From assembly GCA_963830065.1 (NCBI GenBank), contig CAWHLA010000011.1, positions 161,153 to 225,152 of the forward strand: a DNA stretch of 64,000 nt, written 5' to 3'. Positions within the stretch are counted from its first letter, which is position 1; each line of letters begins with the position of its first letter. The notes beneath the pieces are model-generated. The model was not told the origin of the DNA and searched no databases. It saw only the letters and a program-made list of their open reading frames with translations. Origin of the DNA: JACCZR01 sp963830065. Lineage in GTDB: Bacteria > Actinomycetota > Thermoleophilia > Solirubrobacterales > Thermoleophilaceae. Positions 19,265 through 28,687 of the stretch are shown piece after piece. The translations under genes were made by a program, and so were the position numbers.

Positions 19265-19562
19265 CACGGCCTCCTCTCCTTGCCAGCCACCGTAGCGCTG
19301 CGCGCACGGATGGTCCAGCGTCGGAGTCGGCGTGCATCTGGGCGACGCGCATCTGGAGCAGCTCCACCAGGTCGCCGGTGGGCCGGAAGGGGTCGGCCAG
19401 GGCGCGACCGCCGGCCAGCGGCAGCGCGGCCCACAGCTCGCCTTCGACCTCGGCCACCAGCCAGGCGCCGAAGGGGATCGGGCCGGAGTCGAGTGCCGCC
19501 AGGCGAGTGAGCGCGGCGCGGTCCTCGGGCCTCATCATCCGAACGTTGACTCCGTCGATCAT
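19209..19562 (-). CDS. Small GNAT-like/uncharacterised protein
   Basis: A 117-residue frame starting MIDGVNVRMMRPEDRAALTR, which resembles the first strand and helix of GNAT acetyltransferases (R-x2-x2-D-x2-ALxRL). It continues AEVEGELWAALPLAGGRALADPF. It lacks the acetyl-CoA-binding Q/R-x2-G-x-G/A loop, so it is either a half-domain or a different family. ATG 19562 overlaps the transporter stop as ATGA. Its 3' end overlaps the following gene by 56 bases. Confidence 0.6.
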   Translation of the reverse strand: MIDGVNVRMMRPEDRAALTRLAALDSGPIPFGAWLVAEVEGELWAALPLAGGRALADPFRPTGDLVELLQMRVAQMHADSDAGPSVRAALRWLARRGGRDGREGERASGGQPHRGIA

Positions 19563-20494
19563 GCCGCCGTCCTCTCCGCCGCGGGCGTCGCCGGCGTGTG
19601 TGCCGGCTGACGAACCGGGGCTGTCTTTCGTTGCCAAGGTGCGCCCTGGGCGGCCAGGTAGGAGCCGCCCACGATCAGGAGCAGGCCGCCGGCGGTGGCC
19701 AGCGTGAAGCGCTCGTCGCGCAGCAGGACGCCGTAGACCACGGCGAAGCCGGGCGCGATGTAGGCCACCAGCGAGGCCTTGGTCGGGCCGACCTGGGCGA
19801 TCATCGTGTAGAAGAGCCCGAAGGCCACTCCGGTGCCGAGGATCCCCAGCGCCGCGACGGCGGCCAGGGAGCCCGCGCCGGGCATGGCGTCCGGCGGGTC
19901 GATCGCCACGAACGGCAGCGTCATCACCGCCGAGAAGGCCATGGTCAGGCCGCTGATGCCCACCGGCGGGACGCCCGTCAGGCGCTTCTTGAGGATGAAG
20001 CCGCCGATCGCGTAGCCGAGGCTGGCCACCACCACGAAGATGCCGCCCACGACGGCGCCCGAGCCGCCGCCGGTGTCGAGGCCCAGCAGCAGCCCGACGC
20101 CGACGATGCCGATTCCGACGCCGACCAGGTTCCAGCCGTGGACGCGCTCGGCGTCGTCGAGCTTGATGGCCAGCAGCGCGGTGAAGATCGGGGCGCTGGC
20201 CACCAGGATCCCGGCCAGCGAGGAGGAGATGTCCTGCTCGCCCGCGGAGATGAGCAGGAACGGGGCCGCCACCTGGACGGCGGCCAGCAGCGCGATCGGC
20301 TTGACGTTCTCACGCAGGCCGCCCAACGCCTTGGTGTACGCGGCGAACGGGAGCAGCACCGCGGCGGCCAGCAGGGTGCGCAGGAACACGACCGCCGCCG
20401 GGGTCAGGTCCTCGAGCCCGATCTTGATGAACAGGTACGAGGCGCCCCACAGCGAGGCGAGGAGAATCAGGAGTGTCCAGTGGCGACTGCTCAC
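19559..20494 (-). CDS. EamA/DMT-family transporter
   Basis: The 311-residue protein has about ten hydrophobic segments in two EamA repeats. The first begins LLILLASLWGASYLFIKIGL and the second lies around GLTMAFSAVMTLPF to GGLLLIVGGSYLAA. Drug/metabolite transporters of this kind export amino acids or related metabolites; the substrate is not evident. It is divergent from a LysR regulator across 71 bases, so that regulator probably controls it. Confidence 0.9.
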   Translation of the reverse strand: MSSRHWTLLILLASLWGASYLFIKIGLEDLTPAAVVFLRTLLAAAVLLPFAAYTKALGGLRENVKPIALLAAVQVAAPFLLISAGEQDISSSLAGILVASAPIFTALLAIKLDDAERVHGWNLVGVGIGIVGVGLLLGLDTGGGSGAVVGGIFVVVASLGYAIGGFILKKRLTGVPPVGISGLTMAFSAVMTLPFVAIDPPDAMPGAGSLAAVAALGILGTGVAFGLFYTMIAQVGPTKASLVAYIAPGFAVVYGVLLRDERFTLATAGGLLLIVGGSYLAAQGAPWQRKTAPVRQPAHTPATPAAERTAA

Positions 20495-20565
20495 GCCTCT
20501 GACACTCGCAGCCGGACCTCATCAGTGCAAACGACGCTTCTTTGAGGGTGCGATAAGCTCGGCTA
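20495..20565. promoter_or_regulatory. Divergent promoter region between transporter and LysR gene
   Basis: The 71-base gap separates the divergent EamA and LysR genes. It is less GC-rich than its flanks and contains GCAAACGACGC and TTTGAGGGTGCGATAAGC. LysR proteins normally bind such gaps, but I cannot identify a convincing T-N11-A box. Confidence 0.4.
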
Positions 20566-21498
20566 ATGCTTGACGTACGCCGCCTGAAGGTCCTCCGGGA
20601 GGTCGCGCGGCGCGGCTCCTTCTCCGCCGCGGCCGAGGCCCTCTCGTTCACCCAGTCCGCGGTCAGCCAGCAGGTGGCTGCCCTGGAGCGCGAGGCCGGG
20701 ACCACCCTGCTGGAGCGCAACGCACGCGGTGTGCGGCTGACCGAGGCGGGCGCCGCGCTGGTCACCCACGCCGACGCGATCCTCGCCCGCATCGAGGACG
20801 CCGAGGACGAACTGGCCGCGATCGCGGGCCTGCGCGGAGGGCGGCTGCGGCTCGCCTCGTTCCAGAGCGCCGGCGCCACGCTGCTCCCCCGGGCCGTGGC
20901 GGAGTTCAACGGCCGCCACCCGGACGTGGAGCTCGGGATGATCGTGGCCGAGCCCAGCGAGGCCAGCGAGGCCATGCGCGCCGGCGAGGTGGACCTGGCC
21001 CTGGTCTACGACTCCGAGCGCATCCCCGGGATGCTCGACGAGGACCTGTCGCTGACCCACCTGCTCGACGATCCCTACGAGGTGGTCCTGCCCGAGAGCC
21101 ATCCGCTGGCCTCCCGGCGCCGCCTACGGCTCGCCGAGTTCTCCGACGAGCCCTGGATCGTGTCGGGCAGCCAGGCCGGCTGCCGGCCGATCTACGAGCG
21201 GGCCTGCGCCGACGCCGGGTTCGAGCCGCGGTTTGCCTTCGAGGCGGACGAGACCATGGCCGCCCAGGCGCTGGTGGCCGCGGGCGTGGGCATCACCCTC
21301 CTCCCCCGCCTCGCCCTGAACCCGCTGAACCCCTCGCTGGTGTCGCGGTCGCTGGGCCGCGAGGCCCCGATTCGGCGCATCTGGGCCGCTCACCTGGGCG
21401 AGGGCTTCGTCTCCCCCGCCACCGAGGCGATGCGCCAGATCCTCTGCGACACGGCCGGCGACTTCCTGGCCGAGTCGAAGCTCACCGCCGCCGCCTAG
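20566..21498 (+). CDS. LysR-family transcriptional regulator
   Basis: The 310-residue protein starts with a LysR winged helix-turn-helix (LKVLREVARRGSFSAAAEAL, then FTQSAVSQQVAALE). A periplasmic-binding-protein-like effector domain follows (RLASFQSAGATLLPRAVAEF). The effector is unknown. It is likely to regulate itself and the divergent transporter. Its stop overlaps the convergent deacetylase by four bases. Confidence 0.92.
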   Translation: MLDVRRLKVLREVARRGSFSAAAEALSFTQSAVSQQVAALEREAGTTLLERNARGVRLTEAGAALVTHADAILARIEDAEDELAAIAGLRGGRLRLASFQSAGATLLPRAVAEFNGRHPDVELGMIVAEPSEASEAMRAGEVDLALVYDSERIPGMLDEDLSLTHLLDDPYEVVLPESHPLASRRRLRLAEFSDEPWIVSGSQAGCRPIYERACADAGFEPRFAFEADETMAAQALVAAGVGITLLPRLALNPLNPSLVSRSLGREAPIRRIWAAHLGEGFVSPATEAMRQILCDTAGDFLAESKLTAAA

Positions 21499-22094
21499 AG
21501 GGGCCCCAGCTCGATGCCGCGGCTCGCGGCCTCCTCTGCGATCGCCCATAGCGCCAGCGCCGTGGGCTCGGCGCTCTCCCGGGGCGCGTACCGGGCGGAG
21601 TCGTGCAGGAGCACGATCGCGCCCGGCTCGAGGTCGCGCAACACCAGCTCGGCGATGCGGTCGGGGCCGATCGTCTCCCAGTCCAGCCCCCAGGCCGACC
21701 AGAGGACGAGCTCCAAGCCGGTGTCCGCGGCGCGCCCGTAGGGCGGGCGGTAGCGGGTCGGGCGCCGCCCGGTCGCCCGCTCGACCGCCTCCAGGCCGCG
21801 CTCCAGGTCACCTGCCGGGGGCTCGCGCAGGTGGGCGTAGCCGTGTGCGGCGACCTCGTGGCCCTCGTCGGCCACGCGGGCCGCGATCACCGGGTGGCGC
21901 TCGACCTGCTCGCCGGTCATGAAGAAGGTGGCCCGCAGGCCGAGGTCGGCGAGCACGTCGAGCACCAGCGGGGTGGCGTCGGGGTCCGGGCCGTCGTCGA
22001 ACGTCAGCGCCGCGCGGGGGCCGTCCACGCGCTCGCGGCCCGGGTGCTCGTGCCACCGGTCGAGGATCGTGCGTTGTTCCTGGAAGCCCGGCAC
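21495..22094 (-). CDS. Polysaccharide deacetylase (NodB domain)
   Basis: The 199-residue protein has the NodB motifs: LTFDDGPD (catalytic base and metal aspartate), VAAHGYAHL (metal histidines), RPPYGR, and LLHDS near the C-terminus. No signal peptide is visible, so it may act inside the cell or the start may be misplaced. GTG 22094 follows immediately after the stop codon of the upstream gene (TAG-GTG), so the two are coupled. Confidence 0.88.
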   Translation of the reverse strand: MPGFQEQRTILDRWHEHPGRERVDGPRAALTFDDGPDPDATPLVLDVLADLGLRATFFMTGEQVERHPVIAARVADEGHEVAAHGYAHLREPPAGDLERGLEAVERATGRRPTRYRPPYGRAADTGLELVLWSAWGLDWETIGPDRIAELVLRDLEPGAIVLLHDSARYAPRESAEPTALALWAIAEEAASRGIELGPL

Positions 22095-22970
22095 CTAGCG
22101 GAGCAGCTCCGTCAGCTCTCTCAGCATCCCGCTCGGATCCTCGAACACATCCGCCCAGGTGTAGCGCCTGAACGCGTCGCCGCGCCGGTAGGCCTCGCGC
22201 TCGCGGCGATGGTCCTGCTCCCACGAGTGGCGGGAGTTGTGGAATCGATAGGAGTCGAGCTCAACCGTCAGGGCGTGCTCGGGCCAGTGGCAGTCGACGT
22301 ACTTGGCGCCGGCGCGCCGGTTGGTGATCGGGATGGGCAGCCCTTCCCGGCGCAGGATGCGCAGGAACTCGCGCTCGAGTGCGCTCAGCGTGACGTCGAC
22401 GTCGCCCGCCAGCACCCGGCGCAGCTTGGCGGCGCCGGGGGCGTTGGGCCGCGACTTCACCTGCGCGGGGGTCGTCCGATACAGGACGCCGGCCTCGTGG
22501 CAGGCGCGCGCCAGCTCCTCCTCGGACAGGCAGGCGGCCAGGTCGATCAGGGTCCTCGGGACGGTGGTTACCGGGATGTCGCGAAAGACCGTCCGCTCGT
22601 GGTTCCCCAGTGAACGAGAGCGACGAGTGAGCAGGCCGGGGACACGGCGCCTCTGGGGTGCGCTGACCTCCGGCGGAGGCGCGGCGCCCTTGACCAGGCG
22701 CCACAGGTACCCCGCCGCCCGACCGCTGAGCACCGCTCCGTCGCCGCAGGCCTTGACCGCGGCGAGATACGTGGCCTCGGTGCTCGCCGCTCGATGCCCG
22801 ACCCGGTAGACGCCGCGGTACTCGGCCAGGAGCGCGCCGCGCTTCAGGCGACCGGCGATGGCCCGCCGGCCCACGCCGGCGGCGAGCAGCTCCTCGCGGG
22901 TCACGATCCCGTGCGCCGAGCCCGCGATTCGGGCCGCGATCTGATCCACCGTGGTCGATTTGGCACCCAT
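22095..22970 (-). CDS. AbiEi-type winged-helix plus DUF559 nuclease-like protein
   Basis: The 291-residue protein opens with an AbiEi-antitoxin-like winged helix (QIAARIAGSAHGIVTREELLAAGV, then RLKRGALLAEYRGVYRVGH). It ends with a DUF559/Vsr-like PD-(D/E)xK region (YVDCHWPEHALTVELDSYRFH, then RRGDAFRRYTWADVFEDP). Such proteins are common in actinobacteria and their function is not established. No AbiEii toxin gene lies beside it. It is co-transcribed with the deacetylase. Confidence 0.8.
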   Translation of the reverse strand: MGAKSTTVDQIAARIAGSAHGIVTREELLAAGVGRRAIAGRLKRGALLAEYRGVYRVGHRAASTEATYLAAVKACGDGAVLSGRAAGYLWRLVKGAAPPPEVSAPQRRRVPGLLTRRSRSLGNHERTVFRDIPVTTVPRTLIDLAACLSEEELARACHEAGVLYRTTPAQVKSRPNAPGAAKLRRVLAGDVDVTLSALEREFLRILRREGLPIPITNRRAGAKYVDCHWPEHALTVELDSYRFHNSRHSWEQDHRREREAYRRGDAFRRYTWADVFEDPSGMLRELTELLR

Positions 22971-23082
22971 ACGGTGCCCTAAGTGACACGGTGGCCGGGT
23001 TCGCCCCGGTGGGTGGGCGTCGCGCGGCCGCGGGGTTGTGCGGCCGGGGCCTAGGCGGCTCGGCGCTTGCGCCCCGCGGGCC

Positions 23083-23661
23083 CTAGGGGCCCTGGGAGGC
23101 CCGCTGCTCGCCGGCGCGGACCAGGCGCTCGCGGATCTCGCCCTCCTGCTCGGGCGTGGGGTCGAACGTCGCCGGGTCGGGCAGGGCGTCGAGGCCGGAC
23201 AGGCCGAATAGGCGCTCGAACAGGTCGGTGGTGCGGTACAGGATCGCCCCGAAGCGGGAGCGGCCGGACTCCTCGATCAGCCCGCGCTCCAGGAGCGTTC
23301 CCACCGCCGATTCGGAGGCCACGCCGCGAATGCGGGCGATCTCCGGCCGCGAGACCGGCTGCAGGTAGGCCACCGCGGCCAGGCACTCCGCCTGGGCCTG
23401 CGACAGCGGCGGCGTGCGGGGCTTGGCCAGCAGCCGCCGCGCCGCCGTCTCGGCGACCGGGTCGGTGGCCAGCGTGAAGCCGCCCGCCACCTCGCGCAGC
23501 ACCACGCCCCGGTAGCCCTCGGCGTAGTGCTCGCGCAGGCGCGCCAGCGCCTCGACCACCTCACCGGGCGACACCTCCGCGGCGTCGGCCAGGGCGTCCG
23601 CGCTCACCGGCTCCGGCGAGAGGAACAGCAGGGCTTCGATCACCCGGGCGAGCTCGTTCAT
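23083..23661 (-). CDS. scpB: Segregation and condensation protein B
   Basis: The 192-residue protein starts ELARVIEALLFLSPEPVSADAL and contains two winged-helix domains (LSQAQAECLAAVAYLQPVSRPEI, then RGVASESAVGTLLERGLI, then GRSRFGAILYRTTDLFERLFG). This is the ScpB kleisin-associated partner of the SMC complex. Its start overlaps the scpA stop by four bases. The 112 bases downstream (22971-23082) carry only GC-rich short inverted repeats. Confidence 0.94.
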   Translation of the reverse strand: MNELARVIEALLFLSPEPVSADALADAAEVSPGEVVEALARLREHYAEGYRGVVLREVAGGFTLATDPVAETAARRLLAKPRTPPLSQAQAECLAAVAYLQPVSRPEIARIRGVASESAVGTLLERGLIEESGRSRFGAILYRTTDLFERLFGLSGLDALPDPATFDPTPEQEGEIRERLVRAGEQRASQGP

Positions 23662-24380
23662 CCGACGCTCACCGTGATCGGGGCGAACGGCTCTGACTGC
23701 TCCCAGGTCGCCTCGCCGGCCTTGTACAGCTCCAACAGGGCAAAGAGAGTCACGGCCTGGGTCATCCGATCCGCGCCCTGAACGGCGTCCTCAAAGCCAA
23801 AGCTCCCCTTGCCAGCTAGCAGTTGACGCAGGTGCGCCAACCGCGAATCGAGGGATACCGCGGGCGCGGAGACGTGCCGCAGATCGAGCGGCGGCGGAAC
23901 CCGCAGCATGTCCCCGATGGAGCGAGCGAGCAGCTCGGGCTCGTACACCGCCTCCGCGGCCTCCACCGAGACCCGGCGCAGGTGGGGCGGGAGCGGAGCG
24001 GAGCGGTAGAGGAAGCCGCGCTGATCCTCGAACCGCTCCCGCATCAGCGCGGCCGCTCCGCGGTAGCGGTGGTACTCGAGCATCCGGGCCAGCAGCTCGT
24101 CGGCCGCCTCGCCCGCCTCGAGCTCGGGGGCCTCCTCCTCTTCGACCGGCAGCATCAGCTGCGACTTGAGGAGCAGCAGGGCGGCGATCAGCACCAGGAA
24201 CTCGGTTACCGCCTCCAGGTCGAGCTGCCCGGTCGACTCCAAGTGATCCACGTACGCGAGCACCACCTCGGCCAGGTCGACCTCGAGCAGGTCGACCTCG
24301 TCGCGCAGGACGAGCGACAGCAGCAGGTCGAACGGGCCGTGGAAGACCTCGAGGTCGAGGTCGATGGAGGCGAGCGCCAC
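23658..24380 (-). CDS. scpA: Segregation and condensation protein A (kleisin)
   Basis: The 240-residue protein begins with VFHGPFDLLLSLVLRDEVDLLEVDL, the SMC-head-binding N-terminal kleisin motif. A helical segment (FLVLIAALLLLKSQLMLP), an acidic linker and a C-terminal winged helix (TLFALLELYKAGEATWEQ) follow. It bridges the SMC dimer in chromosome segregation and sits upstream of scpB, ten bases after trpS. Confidence 0.95.
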   Translation of the reverse strand: MALASIDLDLEVFHGPFDLLLSLVLRDEVDLLEVDLAEVVLAYVDHLESTGQLDLEAVTEFLVLIAALLLLKSQLMLPVEEEEAPELEAGEAADELLARMLEYHRYRGAAALMRERFEDQRGFLYRSAPLPPHLRRVSVEAAEAVYEPELLARSIGDMLRVPPPLDLRHVSAPAVSLDSRLAHLRQLLAGKGSFGFEDAVQGADRMTQAVTLFALLELYKAGEATWEQSEPFAPITVSVG

Positions 24381-24390
24381 GACGGGCAGC

Positions 24391-25380
24391 TTAGGCCGGG
24401 GGTCCGACGCCCATGGCCCGGCGCACGTCGCCGAGCGTGTCCGAGGCGATCCCCCGGGCGCGATCAGCGCCTTCGCGCAGCGCTCCCTCCAAGGCTTCCT
24501 CGTCGGGCCGCAGCTCCAGGTAGCGCACCCGCACGGGTTCGAGGAGCGCGATCAGCTCCTCGGCAACCGCAGATTTGAAGTCTCCGTAGCCGGCGCCGTT
24601 GAACTCTTCTTCGATAGCCGAGGGGTCGATCCCTCGCACGACAGCCAGCACCTCGATCATGTTCGAGATGCCGGGCTTGTCCGGCGCGCGCACGACCTCC
24701 CGCCCGGAGTCGGCCACCGCGCGCTTGAGCTTCTTGCGGATGGCGTCCGGCTCGTCGTCCACGAAGACCAGGCCCTGCTCGGTGCCGACGGTGGTGGACA
24801 TCTTCCGCGTGGGCTCCTGCAGGTCCATTATCCGGGCGCCCACGCCGGGTATGCGGTGCTCGGGCACCACCAGCACCTCCCCGTACGTCGCGTTGAAGCG
24901 CAGCGCGATGTCGCGCATCAACTCGACGTGTTGGCGCTGGTCGTCGCCCACCGGCACCTCGTGCGCGCGATAGGCCAGCACGTCCGCGGCCTGGAGCACC
25001 GGGTAGAGGAACAGCCCGGCCGAGACGAGCTCGCGCTGCTGGGCGGACTTCTCCTTGAACTGATGCATCCGGTTGAGATCGCCGTGCGCGGTGACCGAGC
25101 TCAGGAGCCAGCACAGCTCGGTGTGCTCGTGCACGTCGCCTTGCCGGAACAGGATGCAGCGCGCTGGGTCCAGGCCGGAGGCCAGGAGCATCGCGGTCGT
25201 GTCGTACACGCGCGAGCGAAGCTCGGCGGGGTCGTAGGGCACCGTCGTCGCGTGCAGGTCGACGATGCAGTAGATCGCCGGGTCGCCGCGGTCCTGGCCC
25301 TCCACGTACTGGCGGATGGCGCCGAGGTAGTTGCCCAGGTGCTTGCGCCCCGTGGGCTGGATGCCGCTGAAGATCCTCAA
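24391..25380 (-). CDS. trpS: Tryptophanyl-tRNA synthetase
   Basis: The 329-residue class I synthetase starts MRIFSGIQPTGRKHLGNYLGA, with the HIGH-equivalent motif, and has the anticipated YPVLQAADVLAY and VPVGDDQRQHVEL motifs. The KMSKS-equivalent reads RKMSTTVG, so the second lysine is replaced. This variant occurs in some bacterial TrpRS groups, and activity is expected to be retained. It precedes scpA-scpB and follows the acyl-CoA synthetase gene on the same strand. Confidence 0.95.
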   Translation of the reverse strand: MRIFSGIQPTGRKHLGNYLGAIRQYVEGQDRGDPAIYCIVDLHATTVPYDPAELRSRVYDTTAMLLASGLDPARCILFRQGDVHEHTELCWLLSSVTAHGDLNRMHQFKEKSAQQRELVSAGLFLYPVLQAADVLAYRAHEVPVGDDQRQHVELMRDIALRFNATYGEVLVVPEHRIPGVGARIMDLQEPTRKMSTTVGTEQGLVFVDDEPDAIRKKLKRAVADSGREVVRAPDKPGISNMIEVLAVVRGIDPSAIEEEFNGAGYGDFKSAVAEELIALLEPVRVRYLELRPDEEALEGALREGADRARGIASDTLGDVRRAMGVGPPA

Positions 25381-25403
25381 GGAGGCGCCAGTCTAGGCGC
25401 GAC

Positions 25404-27020
25404 TCAGGCCTTGGCCCCGGCCTCCTCGGTCTCCAGCTCGCCCTCCTCGAGGCGCGTGCGCAGCACCTTCTTGTCGAACTTGCCGACGCTGGTCTTCGGC
25501 ACCTCCTCGATGAAGGCGAACTGCTCCGGCACCCACCACTTGGCCACCCGCTCACCCAGGTGCTCGCGCAACTGATCGGCGGAGGGTGACTCGCCCTCCT
25601 CGCACACCACGCAGGCCAGCGGGCGCTCCGACCAGCGCTCGTCCGGCCGCGCGATCACCGCCGCCTCGGCCACGCCGGGGTGCGACATCAGCTCGTTCTC
25701 CAGGTCGACCGACGAGATCCACTCGCCGCCCGACTTGATCACGTCCTTGGAGCGGTCGGAGATGCGGATCGTGCCGCGCTCGTCGATCGAGGCAACGTCG
25801 CCGGTGCGCAGCCAGCCGTCGTGGAACTTCTCCGCGCCGGCCGGGTCCTCGTAGTACTCCGAGCAGATCCACGGCCCGCGGATCTCCAGCTCGCCGGTCT
25901 GCTCGCCGTCGAAGGGCAGCGGCTCGCCCTGCTCGTCGCAGATGCGGATGTCCAGCAGCGGGAGCGGGTGTCCGGCGGTGGCGCGCTGCTCCCAGTGCTC
26001 CTCGCCCTCGGCGTCGGGCAGCGGATGGGCCACCGAGGCCAGCGGGCTGGTCTCGGTCATCCCCCACGCCTGCACGATCCTCATTCCGTGGCGCTCCTCG
26101 AACTGCTCCATCAGCGAGCGCGGCACGGCCGAGCCACCGCAGGCCACGATCCGGATGCTGGACAGGTCGGGCTGGTTCTCGTCGGCGTAGCGCAGCAGGT
26201 CGAGCCAGATGGTGGGCACGGCGCCGGCCACGGTCACCTTCTCGTTCTCGATCAGCTTGGCCAGCGGCTCGGCCTGGAGGAACTGGCTGGGCATCACCAG
26301 GTCGGCCCCCATGAGCATCGCCCCGTGGGCGAGGCTCCAGGCGTTGGCGTGGAACATCGGCACGACCGGCATGACGCGGTCGCCGCGCGACACCCCGAGC
26401 CCGTCGGCCAGGCCCGTCGCGAGCGCCTGCAGCAAGGTCGATCGGTGGGAGTAGAGGACGCCCTTTGGGTTGCCGGTGGTGCCGCTCGTGTAACACAGCC
26501 CCGCCGCCTGGCGGTCGTCGATCTCCGGGTAGTCGAAGCCCTCGTCGCCCTCCTCCAGCAGCTCGTCCATCGTCATCGCGTTGGGAAGGGAGCCGGTCTC
26601 GGACCCGCCCATGACCACGAAGCGCTCGACGGTGTCGAAGCTCTCGGCGTGCTCTGACAGGGCGTCCACCAGCAGCGAGTCGACCAACACGACCTTGTCC
26701 TGGGCGTGGTTGGCGATGTAGGTGAGCTGCTGGGCGAACAGGCGGATGTTCAGCGTGTGAAGCACCGCGCCCATCGTCGGGATGGCCAGGTAGGCCTCCA
26801 GGTGGTGCTGGGAGTTCCACGCGAAGGTGGCCACCCGGTCGCCGGGCTCGACACCCAGTGACTTCAGCCCGGCGCAGAGCCGGTCCACCCGCCCCGCGAG
26901 CTCGCCGAAGGTGGCGCGCTCGGTCCCGTCCGCGGTGAGCGTCGCCACCTCGGCGTCGGCGTGGAAGGTCCGCACCCGCTCCAAGATGTGCTGGACGGTC
27001 AACGGGTGATCGTGCTGCAT
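25404..27020 (-). CDS. Long-chain acyl-CoA synthetase (AMP-binding)
   Basis: The product of about 538 residues is an ANL-superfamily adenylate-forming ligase. It shows LCYTSGTTGNPKGVLYSHRST (P-loop), QAWGMTETSPLAS, WLRTGDVASIDERG and the C-terminal hinge and lysine region SDRSKDVIKSGGEWIS to TSVGKFDKKVLR. It activates fatty or related carboxylic acids with ATP and CoA. I place the start at ATG 27020 (MQHDHPLTVQHILER), which fits family N-termini better than ATG 27035 and leaves 35 bases to the divergent homologue. Confidence 0.92.
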   Translation of the reverse strand: MQHDHPLTVQHILERVRTFHADAEVATLTADGTERATFGELAGRVDRLCAGLKSLGVEPGDRVATFAWNSQHHLEAYLAIPTMGAVLHTLNIRLFAQQLTYIANHAQDKVVLVDSLLVDALSEHAESFDTVERFVVMGGSETGSLPNAMTMDELLEEGDEGFDYPEIDDRQAAGLCYTSGTTGNPKGVLYSHRSTLLQALATGLADGLGVSRGDRVMPVVPMFHANAWSLAHGAMLMGADLVMPSQFLQAEPLAKLIENEKVTVAGAVPTIWLDLLRYADENQPDLSSIRIVACGGSAVPRSLMEQFEERHGMRIVQAWGMTETSPLASVAHPLPDAEGEEHWEQRATAGHPLPLLDIRICDEQGEPLPFDGEQTGELEIRGPWICSEYYEDPAGAEKFHDGWLRTGDVASIDERGTIRISDRSKDVIKSGGEWISSVDLENELMSHPGVAEAAVIARPDERWSERPLACVVCEEGESPSADQLREHLGERVAKWWVPEQFAFIEEVPKTSVGKFDKKVLRTRLEEGELETEEAGAKA

Positions 27021-27055
27021 CAGCCCCTCGAGCATGCGGCCGTATGATGCCCCAC

Positions 27056-28687
27056 ATGACGCTCTCGTACTCGCACGGGGTGTCCGAGACTCCCCTCCTC
27101 GGCGAGACCATCGGAGAGAACCTCGAGCGAACCGTCGCGCGGGATCCCGAGGCGGACGCGCTGGTGGTCCGCCACCAGGACGTACGGATGACCTACGGCG
27201 AGCTGAACGCCGAGGTCGACCGCTTGGCGCGCGCGCTGATGTCCGCGGGGCTGAAGCCGGGCGACCGAATGGGCATCTGGGCGCCCAACTGCGTCGAGTG
27301 GGTCCTCGTCCAGTACGCGAGCGCCAAGGCGGGCGTGGTGCTCGTCAACGTCAACCCGGCCTACCGCACCAGCGAGCTGGAGTACGCCCTGCGCCAGTCC
27401 GGCTGCCGGATGCTGGTGTCGGCCACCGGGCACAAGACCTCGGACTACCGGGCGATGGTGGGCGAGGTGCGAGACGGGCTCGACGCGCTCGAGCGCGTGG
27501 TCTTCACCGAGACCGGCGACTGGGAGGAGCTGCTCGCCGAGGCCGACGAGGTAAGCGAGGACGAGCTGCGCGAGCGCTCCGGGTCCCTGTCGGCCGACGA
27601 GGCGATCAACGTGCAGTACACGAGCGGCACCACCGGCTTCCCCAAGGGCGCCACGCTGTCGCACCACAACATCCTCAACAACGGGTTCTTCGTGGGCGAG
27701 CTGTGCGGATACACGGCCGACGACCGCGTATGCATCCCGGTGCCGTTCTACCACTGCTTCGGCATGGTCATGGGCAACCTGGGCTGCACCTCACACGGCG
27801 CCTGCATGGTGGTGCCGGAGGGTGGCTTCGAGCCCGAGGCCACGCTGGCCGCGGTGGCCGAGGAGCGCTGCACCTCGCTGTACGGGGTGCCCACCATGTT
27901 CATCGCCGAGCTGGGGCTGGCGAACTTCGGCGACTTCGACCTGGCCAGCCTGCGCACCGGGATCATGGCCGGCTCGCCCTGCCCCACCGAGGTCATGAAG
28001 CAGGTGGTCTCCGACATGCACATGGAGGAGGTGGCCATCTGTTACGGCATGACCGAGACCTCCCCCGTCTCCACCCAGACCCGCGCCGACGACCCGCTGG
28101 AGAAGCGCGTCGGGAGCGTCGGCCAGGTGCACCCCCACGTGGAGGTCAAGGTGGTCGACCCCGACACCGGCCAGACGGTGCAGCGCGGCGATACCGGCGA
28201 GCTGTGCACCCGCGGCTACTCGGTGATGCTCGGCTACTGGGACGACCAGGAGCGCACGGCGGAGGCCATCGACTCCGCCCGCTGGATGCACACCGGCGAC
28301 CTGGCCACGATGGACGACGAGGGCTTCGTCAACATCGTCGGGCGCTCGAAGGACATGATCATCCGGGGCGGCGAGAACATCTACCCGCGCGAGATCGAGG
28401 AGTTCCTGCACACCAGCCCCGAGGTCTCCGACGTCTCGGTCATCGGCGTGCCCGACGAGCGATACGGCGAGGAGATCATGGCCTGGGTGATCCTGGTCGA
28501 GGACTCCTCGGCCGACGAGGACGCGCTACGCGACTTCTGCCGCGAGAAGATCGCCCACTACAAGGTGCCCCGCCACGTGAAGCTGGTCACCGAGTTGCCG
28601 ATGACGGTCACCGGCAAGGTGCAGAAGTACAAGATGCGCGAGCAGGCGATCGAGGAGCTGGGGCTGAAGGAGGCCGCGACCGCCTAG
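27056..28687 (+). CDS. Acyl-CoA synthetase (FadD-like, AMP-binding)
   Basis: This product of about 543 residues is a second ANL-family ligase, only distantly similar to its divergent neighbour. Motifs are VQYTSGTTGFPKGATLSHHN, CYGMTETSPVS, WMHTGDLATMDDEG, GRSKDMIIRGGENIYPREIEEF and MTVTGKVQKYKM. ATG 27056 (MTLSYSHGVSETPLLGETIG) matches the usual N-terminus; ATG 27044 is an alternative. The two synthetase genes share one very short promoter region. Substrate preference cannot be read from sequence. Confidence 0.92.
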   Translation: MTLSYSHGVSETPLLGETIGENLERTVARDPEADALVVRHQDVRMTYGELNAEVDRLARALMSAGLKPGDRMGIWAPNCVEWVLVQYASAKAGVVLVNVNPAYRTSELEYALRQSGCRMLVSATGHKTSDYRAMVGEVRDGLDALERVVFTETGDWEELLAEADEVSEDELRERSGSLSADEAINVQYTSGTTGFPKGATLSHHNILNNGFFVGELCGYTADDRVCIPVPFYHCFGMVMGNLGCTSHGACMVVPEGGFEPEATLAAVAEERCTSLYGVPTMFIAELGLANFGDFDLASLRTGIMAGSPCPTEVMKQVVSDMHMEEVAICYGMTETSPVSTQTRADDPLEKRVGSVGQVHPHVEVKVVDPDTGQTVQRGDTGELCTRGYSVMLGYWDDQERTAEAIDSARWMHTGDLATMDDEGFVNIVGRSKDMIIRGGENIYPREIEEFLHTSPEVSDVSVIGVPDERYGEEIMAWVILVEDSSADEDALRDFCREKIAHYKVPRHVKLVTELPMTVTGKVQKYKMREQAIEELGLKEAATA

